Assembly: GCA_021842465.1 (NCBI GenBank)
Contig: JAKBZN010000016.1
Location: 1-64,000, forward strand
From: Pseudomonadota bacterium
GTDB taxonomy: Bacteria; Pseudomonadota; Gammaproteobacteria; Burkholderiales; Burkholderiaceae_F
DNA length: 64,000 nt
Direction of reading: 5' to 3'
The notes below the pieces were generated by a model. The model ran no database searches and had not been told where the DNA came from. It saw nothing but the letters and a program-made list of their open reading frames with translations. A program made the position numbers and the translations under genes. This document shows positions 9,627 through 18,620 of this stretch, piece by piece (positions within the stretch are counted from its first letter, which is position 1; the number at the start of each line of letters is the position of its first letter).

Positions 9627-11080
9627 AGACCGCGAGGGCGGCGAAGCCGGTGAAGAGCGAAAGAACCGCAAAGCCCAAATCGCCACGAAATCCGGCACGG
9701 AACACGACGCGCAGAGAGCCGCCGGTGGTGGCCGAGCATGACGTCGAGTTTGACGAGGTGACGATCCCGGCCGCGGCAGGCGCGCGTCCGGTACGCATCA
9801 CGTCGCAGGTCGTCGACAGTCTGGCGAAGTTGCTGGCGGTGCTCTTGCGGTTCGACGGTCCGGCCGACGCCCTCATGTCGCGGCATTTCAAGATGGACCG
9901 TCAGTTGGGGCCGCGCGACCGCAGTCTCGTTGCCGAGGCGGCGTTCGACGCGTTGCGCCGTCTGGCGAGTCTGCGCTGGATTCTGCAAACCGCCGATCCG
10001 CTGCGTGCGCCGCGCCTGGCCGCGATGACGGTGCTGGCGCGTCAGCACGGCATCGCGGCGCTGAGCCCTCGCAGTCTGCGCGGCGACGAGCGCGCTGTCC
10101 GCAGTGCGCTGGGGATCGACCTGCGGCATGCGCCTCCGGCAGTGCAGGCCGAAGTGCCGTCGTGGTTGTTGACGCGGGTGCAGGCGCAATATCCGGACGA
10201 TTGGCGCGCCCTGTTCGAAGCCCTGGCGCAGCCGGCACCGCTCGACCTGCGGGTCAATACGCTGAAAGCCGAGCGCGAGGCGGTGCTGGCCGAATTGCGC
10301 AGCGCGACCCGCATCCACGCGCCGCTGGGAGCCGAGCCGACCCCATACAGTCCTGACGGGATCCGGCTGATGGACAAGCCCGCGCTCACGCGCTGGCCGT
10401 TGTACAAGGACGGGCTGATCGAGGTGCAGGATGAGGGAAGCCAGCTGATCGCGCGGCTGGTTGCGCCGCGCCGCGGCGAGATGGTGGTGGATTTCTGTGC
10501 CGGCGCGGGGGGCAAGACCCTGGCGCTGGGCGCGCTCATGCGCTCCACCGGGCGGCTCTATGCGTTCGATGTCCATGCAAAACGGCTTGCCGGTCTGGGG
10601 CCGCGCCTTGCCCGCAGCGGCCTGTCGAACGTCCATCCGGCCGCGATCGCGAGCGAGGCCGATGTGCGGGTCAAACGCCTCGCCGGAAAGATCGACCGGG
10701 TGCTCGTCGATGCGCCCTGTTCGGGAACCGGGACCTTGCGGCGCAACCCCGATCTCAAGTGGCGGTTTGACGAACGCGAAGTGGCGCGGCTCAAGGGTGT
10801 GCAGGCGGCCGTGCTCGCAGGCGCGGCGCGCCTGGTCAAACCCGGCGGCCGGTTGGTGTATTCGACCTGCTCGGTGCTGGCCGAGGAAAACCAGGAGATG
10901 ATCGAGCAGTTCGTCGCCAAGCACCCGCAGTTTGCGGTGGTCGATGCGCCGGCGATCCTCGCGGCGCAGGGGATCGCGGTCGACCATGCGGCGCGTTTTG
11001 CACCGTGGTTCGTCATGCTGCCGCATCTGCATGGCTGCGACGGATTTTTTGCCGCGGTTCTGGAGCGCACGCGCGGATGA
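9614..11080 (+). CDS. RsmB-type 16S rRNA m5C methyltransferase
   Basis: 488 aa. A SAM-dependent RNA cytosine-C5 methyltransferase of the RsmB/NOP2 family, expected to act on 16S rRNA. It has an N-terminal basic/Ala-rich tail, a NusB-like helical region, then the Rossmann catalytic domain with the SAM loop DFCAGAGGKT, motif IV DAPCSGTG (Cys369) and motif VI STCSV (Cys419, the expected nucleophile). The start is either ATG 9614 or ATG 9623 (ATGA with the purN stop). It overlaps the next gene by ATGA at 11077. The first ~45 residues are unusual (Lys/Arg/Ala-rich, low complexity). Paralogue assignment (RsmB versus a relative) is not certain. Confidence 0.85.
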   Translation: MRTMKTARAAKPVKSERTAKPKSPRNPARNTTRREPPVVAEHDVEFDEVTIPAAAGARPVRITSQVVDSLAKLLAVLLRFDGPADALMSRHFKMDRQLGPRDRSLVAEAAFDALRRLASLRWILQTADPLRAPRLAAMTVLARQHGIAALSPRSLRGDERAVRSALGIDLRHAPPAVQAEVPSWLLTRVQAQYPDDWRALFEALAQPAPLDLRVNTLKAEREAVLAELRSATRIHAPLGAEPTPYSPDGIRLMDKPALTRWPLYKDGLIEVQDEGSQLIARLVAPRRGEMVVDFCAGAGGKTLALGALMRSTGRLYAFDVHAKRLAGLGPRLARSGLSNVHPAAIASEADVRVKRLAGKIDRVLVDAPCSGTGTLRRNPDLKWRFDEREVARLKGVQAAVLAGAARLVKPGGRLVYSTCSVLAEENQEMIEQFVAKHPQFAVVDAPAILAAQGIAVDHAARFAPWFVMLPHLHGCDGFFAAVLERTRG

Positions 11081-12378
11081 TGCAGAACGGCGATCCGTCC
11101 CCGATCCAGGAACTGATCCACGCGATCGCCAATGGCCTCTCGCGGCCCCAGCACGCGTGGCAGGCGGTCGTGATCGTGGCGGCCCTGGTTGGGGCCTGGT
11201 TTGCCGAGCGCGCCCTGGCGCAGTGGGGCAGCGGCCGCGCGTCGGCGATCGCGAACGGCGATGCGCGCCGCAAGACCCTGCCGGCGACGATCGACGGATT
11301 GCTCTATATCGCGTATCCGCTTTTCGCGTTCCTCCTGCTATGGGTGGGCGAAGGCATCCTGCGGGTCACCCACGTGATCGCGGGGCGCGCCGATGCGCGC
11401 TTGATCCGGTTTGCCGCCGTCCTGGTCGGCACGCTGGCGGTGGTCCGGCTGTTGTTCTACCTGCTGCGGCACGGGCTCCACTCGATGACGCTCATCGTGC
11501 GGTTCGAGCGCGCCATCGTGACCGTCGCGCTGGCCGGCACCGGCCTGTATGCGACCGGCGCGTTGGGCGACGTGGTGGCGTGGCTCGCCGCGACGCGCAT
11601 TCCCCTGGGCAATACCGCCGTGTCGGTCTGGGCGTTGTTGGTCGGCTCCGTCACCACGCTGAGCGCGCTGCTCGCCGCGATGTGGGCCGGCTCGCTGGTC
11701 GAGGAACGGTTGAGCGTCGAACCGGGGTTGGATCCGAACCTGCGGCTGGTCCTCGGGCGGGTTGCCCGTGCCGCATTCCTGGTGGCGGGAATGCTGTTCG
11801 CGCTCGCCGTTTCCGGGATCGACCTGACGATCCTGTCGGTCTTCGGCGGCGCCTTGGGCGTCGGCCTGGGCCTTGGTCTGCAGCGGATCGTCAGCAACTA
11901 TGTGAGCGGATTCATCCTGCTGCTCGACCGCAGCTTGCGGATCGGCGACATCGTCGCGGCGGACAAGTACCAGGGAGAGGTCACGCGGATCACCGCCCGC
12001 TATACCCTGCTGCGCGCCAGCGACGGCACGGAGGCCACCGTACCCAACGAAATGCTGGTCTCGCAGCCCGTCGTCAACACGACCCTGACCGACCGTCGCG
12101 TCAACCTGCACATCCGGATCGCGGTGCGGCAGGGACGGGACGCGGGCTATCTGCAGGCCGAACTGGAGGCCGCGGCGGCATCGGTCGCGCGAGTTCTTGC
12201 GGACCCGGCGCCGGAAGCGCGCCTCATCGAGTTTCCAGGGGGAAACCTGCTGTGGGAACTGCGCTTCTGGATCGCCGATCCGGAAAGCGGGGTCGGAAGG
12301 ATCCAGTCGGATGTGGCCAAGGCGGCATACGAGCGCTTCCGGGCCCAAGGGATCGAACTGGCGCCGCAGACGCCGTAG
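11077..12378 (+). CDS. MscS-family mechanosensitive ion channel
   Basis: 433 aa, inner membrane. About five hydrophobic segments precede the pore-forming helix (TM3-like), which carries the family's Gly/Ala pattern in GGALGVGLGLGLQRIVSN and then YVSGFILLLDRSLRIGDIV. A soluble beta domain follows, with EATVPNEMLVSQPVVN. It should gate in response to membrane tension and release solutes under hypo-osmotic shock. It is larger than E. coli MscS (286 aa) because of extra N-terminal helices. ATG at 11077 overlaps the previous stop (ATGATG). Confidence 0.88.
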   Translation: MMQNGDPSPIQELIHAIANGLSRPQHAWQAVVIVAALVGAWFAERALAQWGSGRASAIANGDARRKTLPATIDGLLYIAYPLFAFLLLWVGEGILRVTHVIAGRADARLIRFAAVLVGTLAVVRLLFYLLRHGLHSMTLIVRFERAIVTVALAGTGLYATGALGDVVAWLAATRIPLGNTAVSVWALLVGSVTTLSALLAAMWAGSLVEERLSVEPGLDPNLRLVLGRVARAAFLVAGMLFALAVSGIDLTILSVFGGALGVGLGLGLQRIVSNYVSGFILLLDRSLRIGDIVAADKYQGEVTRITARYTLLRASDGTEATVPNEMLVSQPVVNTTLTDRRVNLHIRIAVRQGRDAGYLQAELEAAAASVARVLADPAPEARLIEFPGGNLLWELRFWIADPESGVGRIQSDVAKAAYERFRAQGIELAPQTP

Positions 12379-12544
12379 CGTTTGCATCCCGCCGCCGGGA
12401 GGCGACGATGGTCGGTTTCCATGCGCCAAGCGGCGGACCCCGGCCCGGCGCGCCGATATGGCATCCCCGTACGGGCTTCCGGATTTTCCGTCGCTCCGGT
12501 AACATTGGAGCAATTTTCTTTTTCCACAGCTTTGCGGAGACGCG

Positions 12545-13747
12545 ATGGAATCGGTGCTGAATTTCCTGCACAACGGATTGCTGGGCCTTACGGCTTGGCA
12601 GACGGTGTTCGCCACCTTGGCGATGACCCACGTGACGATCGCCGCGGTGACCATCTACCTGCACCGCTCGCAGGCGCATCGGGCCCTGGATCTGCACCCC
12701 GCCGTGAGCCACTTCTTCCGGCTGTGGCTCTGGTTGACGACGGGCATGCAGACCCGCGACTGGGTTTCCGTGCACCGCAAGCACCACGCCAAGTGCGAAA
12801 CGGCGGAAGACCCGCACAGCCCGCAGACGCGCGGGTTGCGCACCGTGCTGCTGGGCGGCGCGGAGCTGTACATGGCGGAGCGGAAGAATTCGGAAACGAT
12901 CGCCCGCTTCAGCCGCGGCACGCCCGACGATTGGGTCGAGCGCAACGTCTATTCCCGCTGGATCTGGCAAGGCTGCGGGACCATGCTGGTGGCCGATTTC
13001 CTGCTCTTCGGCGTTGCCGGGATCACGGTCTGGGCCGTGCAGATGATGTGGATTCCGTTCTTTGCCGCCGGCGTGATCAACGGGGTTGCGCACTTCTGGG
13101 GATATCGCAATTTCGATTGCCCCGACGCCAGCACCAATATTTCCCCGCTGGGATGGCTGATCGGCGGCGAGGAACTGCATAACAACCACCATACGTTCCC
13201 GACCTCGGCGAAGCTTTCCTACAAGTGGTACGAGTTCGACATCGGCTGGGGCTACATCCGCATCCTGCAGGCGCTGGGTCTGGCGAAGGTCCTGCGGGTC
13301 GCGCCGAAGCCGCAGATGCTGGAAGGAGCGACGGCGCACACGCCGATCGATCTGGGCACCTTGCAGACCCTGATCAACAATCGCTATGAACTGCTCGCGC
13401 GATTTGCGCGCGAGGTCCGCCGCGAATTCCGGCAGGAAGTCGCCAAGCTTGCTTCCGCCGATCGCGCCCGGTTTTCCGGGCTGTACCGCTGGATCCACAA
13501 GGACATGTCGGATGTTCCCGAACCCCAGCGGGAGTCGTTGAGCGATTTGTTGCGGCACAGCGGCGCGCTGTATACGGTGGTGGAAATGCGGGCCGAGCTG
13601 GCGCAGATCTGGATGCAGGCGGCGGCGTCGCGCGAGCAGATGCTGCACAATCTCCAGGATTGGGTTGCGCGGGCCGAGGCCAGCGGCAGCCGGGCGCTGC
13701 AAGAGATCGCCGCGCGCATTCGGGCCTACGCACCGGCGCCGGTTTGA
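12545..13747 (+). CDS. Membrane fatty-acid (acyl-CoA) desaturase
   Basis: 400 aa. A di-iron membrane desaturase, expected to introduce a cis double bond into acyl chains (delta-9 type). The three histidine clusters that hold the iron are present: HRSQAH (40-45), HRKHH (77-81) and HNNHH (212-216). Hydrophobic segments around 12-40, 55-70 and 150-190 anchor it in the membrane. Residues after about 290 form a helical, charged C-terminal extension of about 110 aa. It is transcribed alone, with a 166-bp upstream gap that carries only a weak TAACAT -10 candidate, and ends at the terminator at 13798. Confidence 0.88.
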   Translation: MESVLNFLHNGLLGLTAWQTVFATLAMTHVTIAAVTIYLHRSQAHRALDLHPAVSHFFRLWLWLTTGMQTRDWVSVHRKHHAKCETAEDPHSPQTRGLRTVLLGGAELYMAERKNSETIARFSRGTPDDWVERNVYSRWIWQGCGTMLVADFLLFGVAGITVWAVQMMWIPFFAAGVINGVAHFWGYRNFDCPDASTNISPLGWLIGGEELHNNHHTFPTSAKLSYKWYEFDIGWGYIRILQALGLAKVLRVAPKPQMLEGATAHTPIDLGTLQTLINNRYELLARFAREVRREFRQEVAKLASADRARFSGLYRWIHKDMSDVPEPQRESLSDLLRHSGALYTVVEMRAELAQIWMQAAASREQMLHNLQDWVARAEASGSRALQEIAARIRAYAPAPV

Positions 13748-13797
13748 TTGCTCCCGTTCTTCCCGACGTCGGTTTCCGCTCCTGCCGGGAGCCGACG

Positions 13798-13829
13798 AAA
13801 AAAAATCCCGGCATCGCCGGGATTTTTTT
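13798..13829. terminator. Bidirectional intrinsic terminator
   Basis: A stem ATCCCGGC / GCCGGGAT flanked by a run of A on the left and a run of T on the right. It sits between the convergent desaturase (+) and rpmG (-) genes and can end transcription from both sides. Confidence 0.9.
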
Positions 13830-13868
13830 CGACCGCTTTTCGCGAGCGGTTGGCGCGCGCTGCGCCGC

Positions 13869-14036
13869 TTACTTGAGCTTGGTTTCCTTGTAGCTCACGT
13901 GCTTGCGCGCGACCGGATCGAACTTCATGAGTTCCATCTTTTCCGGTTTGGTACGCTTGTTCTTGGTCGTGGTGTAGAAGTGGCCGGTACCCGCAGAGGA
14001 TTCCAGCTTGATCTTTTCCCGCGCTCCTTTTGCCAT
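13869..14036 (-). CDS. rpmG: 50S ribosomal protein L33
   Basis: 55 aa, basic. It begins [18 protein letters not shown], followed by [10 protein letters not shown] and [11 protein letters not shown], which is the Gram-negative L33 pattern. There is no Cys zinc ribbon, so this is the zinc-free form. It lies 49 bp downstream of rpmB on the same strand, the usual rpmB-rpmG pair. It ends at the shared terminator. Confidence 0.97.
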   Translation of the reverse strand: MAKGAREKIKLESSAGTGHFYTTTKNKRTKPEKMELMKFDPVARKHVSYKETKLK

Positions 14037-14085
14037 GGTGATCTCCGGTTATGTGGTTACGGACGCCTTCCGGCTGCCGAGCCTC

Positions 14086-14319
14086 TTAGAGCTCGCCCTT
14101 GGCTTGCAGATCGGCAACGACCGCATCGATGCCGAGCTTGTCGATGGTGCGCAGCGCGGCGTTGGTGATGCGCAGGCGGATCCAGCGTTTCTGGTCTTCG
14201 AGCCAGAAACGACGGTATTGCAGGTTCGGCAGGAAACGGCGTTTGGTCTTGTTGTTCGCGTGCGAAACGCGGTTCCCGACCATCGGCCGCTTTTTCGTGA
14301 CGATGCAGACGCGAGCCAT
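14086..14319 (-). CDS. rpmB: 50S ribosomal protein L28
   Basis: 77 aa, basic. It begins [20 protein letters not shown] and contains [11 protein letters not shown] and [18 protein letters not shown], all typical of L28. First gene of the rpmB-rpmG unit. ATG at 14319. Confidence 0.97.
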   Translation of the reverse strand: MARVCIVTKKRPMVGNRVSHANNKTKRRFLPNLQYRRFWLEDQKRWIRLRITNAALRTIDKLGIDAVVADLQAKGEL

Positions 14320-14481
14320 GTGGATGTTCCTTCCGTGCCCCGATTGGGCGCATAAAGCCGAAAATTATATCCGAAAATCCGTCCGGAGGCGGATGCCGCG
14401 CCATGCCGCCGCCCGGCTGGCGGGGCGCGGGAATCCGTATCCGGGCTACCGCGCCGCCGTGCGGCGTGGCGACCGCCCCCG

Positions 14482-15669
14482 TCAGGCGGCGGCGGGCTGC
14501 GGCTTGCGGCGCATCGGCGGCTTCACCGTGAAGGCGACCGCCAGCCAGACCGCGGCGATCGCCGCGGCGACCAGAAACACCGTTCGCGGGCCGGCGTACT
14601 GGGCGAGCAGGCCGCCGACCGCGCCGCCGGCAAAGAGCCCGAGCGACTGCCCGGTGTTGTAGATGCCCAGCGCCAGCCCTTTGCGGGATGGCGGTGCCGT
14701 GCGGGACACCAGCGATGGCAGCAGCGCCTCCATCAGGTTGAAGGCGACGAAGAACAGGAACAGGGCGGCGATCAGCGCGAACGTGCTGCGATAGCCCAGG
14801 GCGAACAGAATCATGGTCACCAGGAGCAGGGCCACCGCGCCCACGAACACGGTTTTCATGTGACCGTGCTTTTCCGCCTGGATGATCCCCGGGATGGCCA
14901 GGGCGAAGGAGATGATCGTCACCGGCAGATAGATCATCCAGTGATGCAGCAGGGGAATGCCGGCGTACTTGACCAGCGCGACCGGCAGGACGACGAACAT
15001 GCTCAGTTGCAGGAAGTTGACCACGAAGATCGAAAAGTCGAGTTTCAGCAGAGCGGGGGTGAAGACGGCGTGTGCCCAGTGTCCCTGGGTTTCCTCGGCA
15101 TGGGTGGTCATGGGAACGTCCGGCACCACCCAGCGCACGACGGCGATCGCTCCCAGCGCGAGCACGCCGGTCAGGATGAACATGCCGGGAATGCTGATGG
15201 CGTCGTAGAGCGCGGGGCCGGCGATGAGCGAAAGCACGAAACTCATGCCGATGGTCATGCCGACCATGGCCATCGCCTTGGTGCGATTGTGTTCCTGCGT
15301 CGCGTCGGCAACCATCGCCGAGATCGCGGCCGAGATCGCGCCGGACCCCTGCAGCGCACGGCCGGCGATGATGATGTAGAGGTCGTGGCTGGCCCCCGCG
15401 ACGAAGGAGCCGGCCGCGAACACGGCAAGACCGAGCATCATCACCGGCTTGCGCCCGAACCGGTCACTCGCCGCCCCCAGGGGGATTTGCAGGAGTGCCT
15501 GCGTGAGGCCGTAGATCCCCAGTGCCAGGCCGACGAGGGTCTTGTTGTGGCCCAGCGGCAGGTGTTGGGCGTAGACCGAGAACACCGGCAGGATCAGGAA
15601 AAGCCCCAGCATCCGCAGTCCATAGATCGATGCCAGGCTTCGCGCGGCCTTGCGCTCGAGGGGCGTCAT
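14482..15669 (-). CDS. Major facilitator superfamily transporter
   Basis: 395 aa with 12 predicted transmembrane helices. MFS signatures are visible: GAASDRFGRKPVM between TM2 and TM3, and the start of the first half ASIYGLRMLGLFLILPVFSVYA resembles the YajR/proton-driven drug efflux group. Likely a proton-linked exporter in the inner membrane; substrate unknown. ATG 15669 is chosen because the first helix starts shortly after it. The frame stays open upstream, where a TTG would add about 25 polar residues. Confidence 0.82.
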   Translation of the reverse strand: MTPLERKAARSLASIYGLRMLGLFLILPVFSVYAQHLPLGHNKTLVGLALGIYGLTQALLQIPLGAASDRFGRKPVMMLGLAVFAAGSFVAGASHDLYIIIAGRALQGSGAISAAISAMVADATQEHNRTKAMAMVGMTIGMSFVLSLIAGPALYDAISIPGMFILTGVLALGAIAVVRWVVPDVPMTTHAEETQGHWAHAVFTPALLKLDFSIFVVNFLQLSMFVVLPVALVKYAGIPLLHHWMIYLPVTIISFALAIPGIIQAEKHGHMKTVFVGAVALLLVTMILFALGYRSTFALIAALFLFFVAFNLMEALLPSLVSRTAPPSRKGLALGIYNTGQSLGLFAGGAVGGLLAQYAGPRTVFLVAAAIAAVWLAVAFTVKPPMRRKPQPAAA

Positions 15670-15988
15670 GGTGTCCGGCTTGGATCGGCGGCCGCGCGCA
15701 GATTTGCTCGGTTCTGTGGGTGGGGTGGAATTGGAGTTGGACAACGTGAGACCTCGCAAGAAACGGGCGCCGCGTCGCGCGGCGGAATACGAAGAAGAAC
15801 CCGTGGCATCGCCTGCCTGCGGCGATCGGGCGCGTTGATCGCGCATATTTTGCCGAATTCCCGAGAGCCACGCTGTGGTTTTGCGGAAAGACCGGATGCG
15901 GGGTGTGTGTATTCCCGTGCCGGGGTTGTGGATTCCGTACGGCGTCGGGGGGCGCAAGGCGGTTCGAGCGCAACCTTCCCGGCGTCGC
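15670..15988. other. 319-bp region with no convincing gene
   Basis: The gap lies between the MFS start and the radC stop. Open frames exist on both strands, as expected at this GC content, but none shows a recognisable protein. It should hold the MFS promoter. I see no strong -10/-35 pair, repeat or terminator. Confidence 0.4.
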
Positions 15989-16663
15989 TCAGAGCATTCC
16001 GCGCTCGGCGAACGACACGCTGCATGTGCCCGCCACGACGATGTGGTCAAGCACCCGGACGTCGATCAACGCCAGCGCATTTTGCAGTGCCCGCGTCAAC
16101 GATTCGTCGGCGCGACTGGGTTCGGCGACGCCCGATGGGTGGTTGTGGGCCAGGATCACGGCCGCGCAGTTGTGGTGGAGGGCATGCTTGACGATTTCGC
16201 GGGGGTAGACGCTGGTCTGGGTGAGCGTGCCCCGGAACATCTCCTCGCCGGCGATCAGGCGATGCTGGGCATCGAGAAACAGGACGACGAACAGCTCGTG
16301 GCCCTTGTTGGCGAGCGACAGGCACAAGTATTCCCGCACCTTCCGGGGCGAGTCGAGGGGTTCGGGGCGGGCCGCCTCTTCCCGCAGCATGCGCTTGGCG
16401 AGTTCGGTCACCGCCTGCAGACGGGCGTAGCTTGCCAGGCCCCAGCCGGGAACGGCCTGCACGGCATCGAGCGGCGCGGTCAGCAGGCGTCCGAGGCCGC
16501 CGAAATGCTGCAGGGCATCGCGGGCGCGGTCGAGTACGGAGCCGGTTGCGCTGCCGCTGCCCAGCAGCAGGGCGAGCAGTTCGGCATCGGTCAGCGCCGC
16601 GGGACCGTGTTCGAGCAGCCGCTCCCGGGGACGTTCCGATGCCGGCCAGTCCTTGATCGCCAA
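15989..16663 (-). CDS. radC: RadC family protein (JAMM/MPN+ domain)
   Basis: 224 aa, full length. An N-terminal helix-hairpin-helix-like part (LGRLLTAPLDAVQAVPGWG, about 58-76) precedes the JAMM metalloprotease-like domain, whose metal site HNHPSG (173-178) and Asp186 are present. The biochemical role is still unsettled for the family: the old link to recombinational repair was not upheld. The gene diverges from ispH across the leader at 16664-16897. Confidence 0.93.
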   Translation of the reverse strand: MAIKDWPASERPRERLLEHGPAALTDAELLALLLGSGSATGSVLDRARDALQHFGGLGRLLTAPLDAVQAVPGWGLASYARLQAVTELAKRMLREEAARPEPLDSPRKVREYLCLSLANKGHELFVVLFLDAQHRLIAGEEMFRGTLTQTSVYPREIVKHALHHNCAAVILAHNHPSGVAEPSRADESLTRALQNALALIDVRVLDHIVVAGTCSVSFAERGML

Positions 16664-16897
16664 CGGGGCTCCTTCAAATTAGAATGGGGGTCTTCGACGA
16701 AATCGACGGATTGAACGACGATTGCGCGGGTTTGACACCCACGGGAATGGGAGTTCGGGCGGCGCGTTGTTTGCCGAAGGAGTGCTTGTCATGACCCGGG
16801 GTGGAATTCGGGAAGGGTCGCAGACCGTCCCGGATGCCGATCCTTCGGGTTCCCATCGCAAGCACCCCTGGTTTCGGAACTGTGGTGTCATGCGTTG
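16664..16897 (+). promoter_or_regulatory. ispH leader carrying a motif shared with the plsX leader
   Basis: A TAGAAT -10-like box lies at 16680-16685, which would give a ~200-nt leader for ispH. Near its 3' end (about 16812-16875) is a block that recurs upstream of plsX (about 37212-37282): GAAGGG, TCGCAGACC, GCCGATCCT and CGCAAGCA come in the same order with nearly the same spacing. GGTC-GCA-GACC can fold as a small hairpin in both copies. Function unknown; a cis-acting RNA element and a dispersed repeat are both possible. Confidence 0.5.
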
Positions 16898-17875
16898 ATG
16901 AAAGGCCAACAAATGGAAGTGTTGCTCGCCCAGCCCCGCGGGTTCTGCGCCGGGGTCGATCGCGCCATCGAAATCGTCCGCCGGGCGCTGCAGTTGTATG
17001 GCGCGCCGATCTACGTTCGGCACGAGATCGTCCACAACACGTACGTGGTGGACGACCTTCGCGCCCAAGGGGCCGTGTTCGTCGAGGAGATCGAAGAAAT
17101 CCCGGAGGGGGCGACCGTGGTGTTCTCGGCCCATGGCGTATCGCGCGCGGTGTATGCGCGCGCCCTGGAACGCGGCCTGCGGGTTTTCGATGCGACCTGT
17201 CCGCTGGTGACGAAGGTGCATACCGAGGTGGCGCGCATGCGCGCCCAGGGCCGGGAAGTCGTGATGATCGGTCACCGCGGGCATCCGGAAGTCGACGGCA
17301 CCATGGGGCAGACCGACGGCGGCATCTATCTGGTCGAGACCGAGGAGGACGTCGCGCGCCTTCAGGTTGGCGATCCCCGCGCGCTGGCGTACGTGACTCA
17401 GACCACCTTGTCGATCGACGACGCGGCGCGGATCGTCGTTGCGCTCAAACAGCGCTTCCCGGACATCGTCGAGCCCAAGCGCGGCGACATCTGCTATGCA
17501 ACCCAGAACCGACAGGACGCCGTCAAGGTGCTGGCGCCGCGGGTCGACATGATGATCGTCGTCGGCAGCCGTACCAGTTCCAATTCCAATCGCTTGCGCG
17601 AGGTCGCCGAGCGCATGGGGATTCAGGCCTATCTCGTGGACAGCGCGGCCGACATCGACCCGGCGTGGCTGGAGGGCGTGGCGCGGGTCGGGATCACCGC
17701 CGGCGCCTCCGCTCCCGAAGTGCTGGTGCAGCAGGTGACGGAGCGCTTGCGCGAGCTTGGCGCGGCATCCGTCCACGCGGTTGCCGGGGTGGTGGAAAAC
17801 ATGGTGTTTCCCTTGCCCAAGGGGTTGGGCGGCGCGGTGTCGGCGGGAGGGGGCGCGGCGGTGGCCGGCGCATGA
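16898..17875 (+). CDS. ispH: 4-hydroxy-3-methylbut-2-enyl diphosphate reductase
   Basis: 325 aa. Last enzyme of the MEP isoprenoid pathway, turning HMBPP into IPP and DMAPP. The three cysteines that hold the iron-sulfur cluster are Cys17 ([11 protein letters not shown]), Cys101 ([12 protein letters not shown]) and Cys199 (GDICYATQN). The substrate His residues in HEIVHN and GHRGHPEV are present. The ATG at 16898 or the one at 16913 could be the start; the family usually begins close to the second. A 4-bp ATGA overlap joins it to plsY. The C-terminal glycine/alanine tail is not conserved in the family. Confidence 0.96.
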   Translation: MKGQQMEVLLAQPRGFCAGVDRAIEIVRRALQLYGAPIYVRHEIVHNTYVVDDLRAQGAVFVEEIEEIPEGATVVFSAHGVSRAVYARALERGLRVFDATCPLVTKVHTEVARMRAQGREVVMIGHRGHPEVDGTMGQTDGGIYLVETEEDVARLQVGDPRALAYVTQTTLSIDDAARIVVALKQRFPDIVEPKRGDICYATQNRQDAVKVLAPRVDMMIVVGSRTSSNSNRLREVAERMGIQAYLVDSAADIDPAWLEGVARVGITAGASAPEVLVQQVTERLRELGAASVHAVAGVVENMVFPLPKGLGGAVSAGGGAAVAGA

Positions 17876-18519
17876 GCGTCGCGGCATCCGGCGCTGCCGG
17901 ATTGGCGATCGTCGTTTCCTACCTATTGGGGTCGGTGCCGTTTGCGGTCGTTGTCAGCCGGGCGATGGGGCTGCCGGATCCGCGCAGCTACGGATCCCGC
18001 AACCCGGGTGCGACCAACGTGTTGCGCGGCGGCGGCAAGCTCGCGGCCTTGCTCACGTTGCTGGGCGATTCCGGCAAGGGGGCTTTGGCGGTCGGACTGG
18101 TCTGGCTGGCGGCGCGGGAGGCCGACAGCGTGAATCTGCCGGTGGGAATGGCACTGCACTCCGTCATGCCCTGGTGCGGCGCCGCGGCATTTCTCGGCCA
18201 CCTCTATCCGGTGTTCCTGGGGTTCCAGGGCGGAAAGGGGGTGGCGACATTCCTCGGGGTGCTGCTGGCGGTCGATTTTCCGGCCGGATTGGGCGCCTGC
18301 GGCGTCTGGCTTCTGGTGGCCGCGTTGTTCCGCTACTCCTCGCTGGCCTCGATGTCGAGCGCCGTCGTGGCCGCGCTCGGGCTGCTGGCGCTGCGCGGTC
18401 CCGATCCGGTCTCGCTCGCCGTCGCATTCATGTCGGCGTGCCTCGTGTGGCGCCATCGCGGCAACATTGCGAAGCTGCGTGCAGGGACCGAAAACCGGAT
18501 CGGGAAGAAGTCGGGCTAG
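17872..18519 (+). CDS. plsY: Acyl-phosphate glycerol-3-phosphate acyltransferase
   Basis: 215 aa, five transmembrane helices. It transfers the acyl group of acyl-phosphate to glycerol-3-phosphate, the first acylation of phospholipid synthesis, using the product of PlsX (also in this window). Motif 1 is SYLLGSVPF, motif 2 includes [12 protein letters not shown] with the conserved Ser/Arg/Asn, and motif 3 is [10 protein letters not shown]. It overlaps ispH by 4 bp. Confidence 0.95.
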   Translation: MSVAASGAAGLAIVVSYLLGSVPFAVVVSRAMGLPDPRSYGSRNPGATNVLRGGGKLAALLTLLGDSGKGALAVGLVWLAAREADSVNLPVGMALHSVMPWCGAAAFLGHLYPVFLGFQGGKGVATFLGVLLAVDFPAGLGACGVWLLVAALFRYSSLASMSSAVVAALGLLALRGPDPVSLAVAFMSACLVWRHRGNIAKLRAGTENRIGKKSG

Positions 18520-18542
18520 TGCTGGTCTGAAACGGCAACGAT

Positions 18543-18620
18543 CGTGATTGCGAGGGCGAAGCCCGAAGCAATCCAGCCCGCAGTCTGGATCGCCACGGCC
18601 CTGCGGGCCTCGCGATGACG
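18543..18620. repeat. MITE-like palindromic repeat (GTCATTGCGAGG family)
   Basis: The left half GTGATTGCGAGGGCGAAGCC and right half GGGCCTCGCGATGACG are inverted around AATCCAG...CTGGAT, giving a long imperfect hairpin. The same family forms the cluster at 34587-34836. It ends at the base before the tsaD stop codon. It has no coding capacity and probably spreads as a non-autonomous element. Confidence 0.8.

Noticed and set aside
9440-11032. A 530-codon minus-strand frame opposite the RsmB-type gene
   Set aside because: No domain or ribosome site. The plus-strand gene has all its catalytic motifs.
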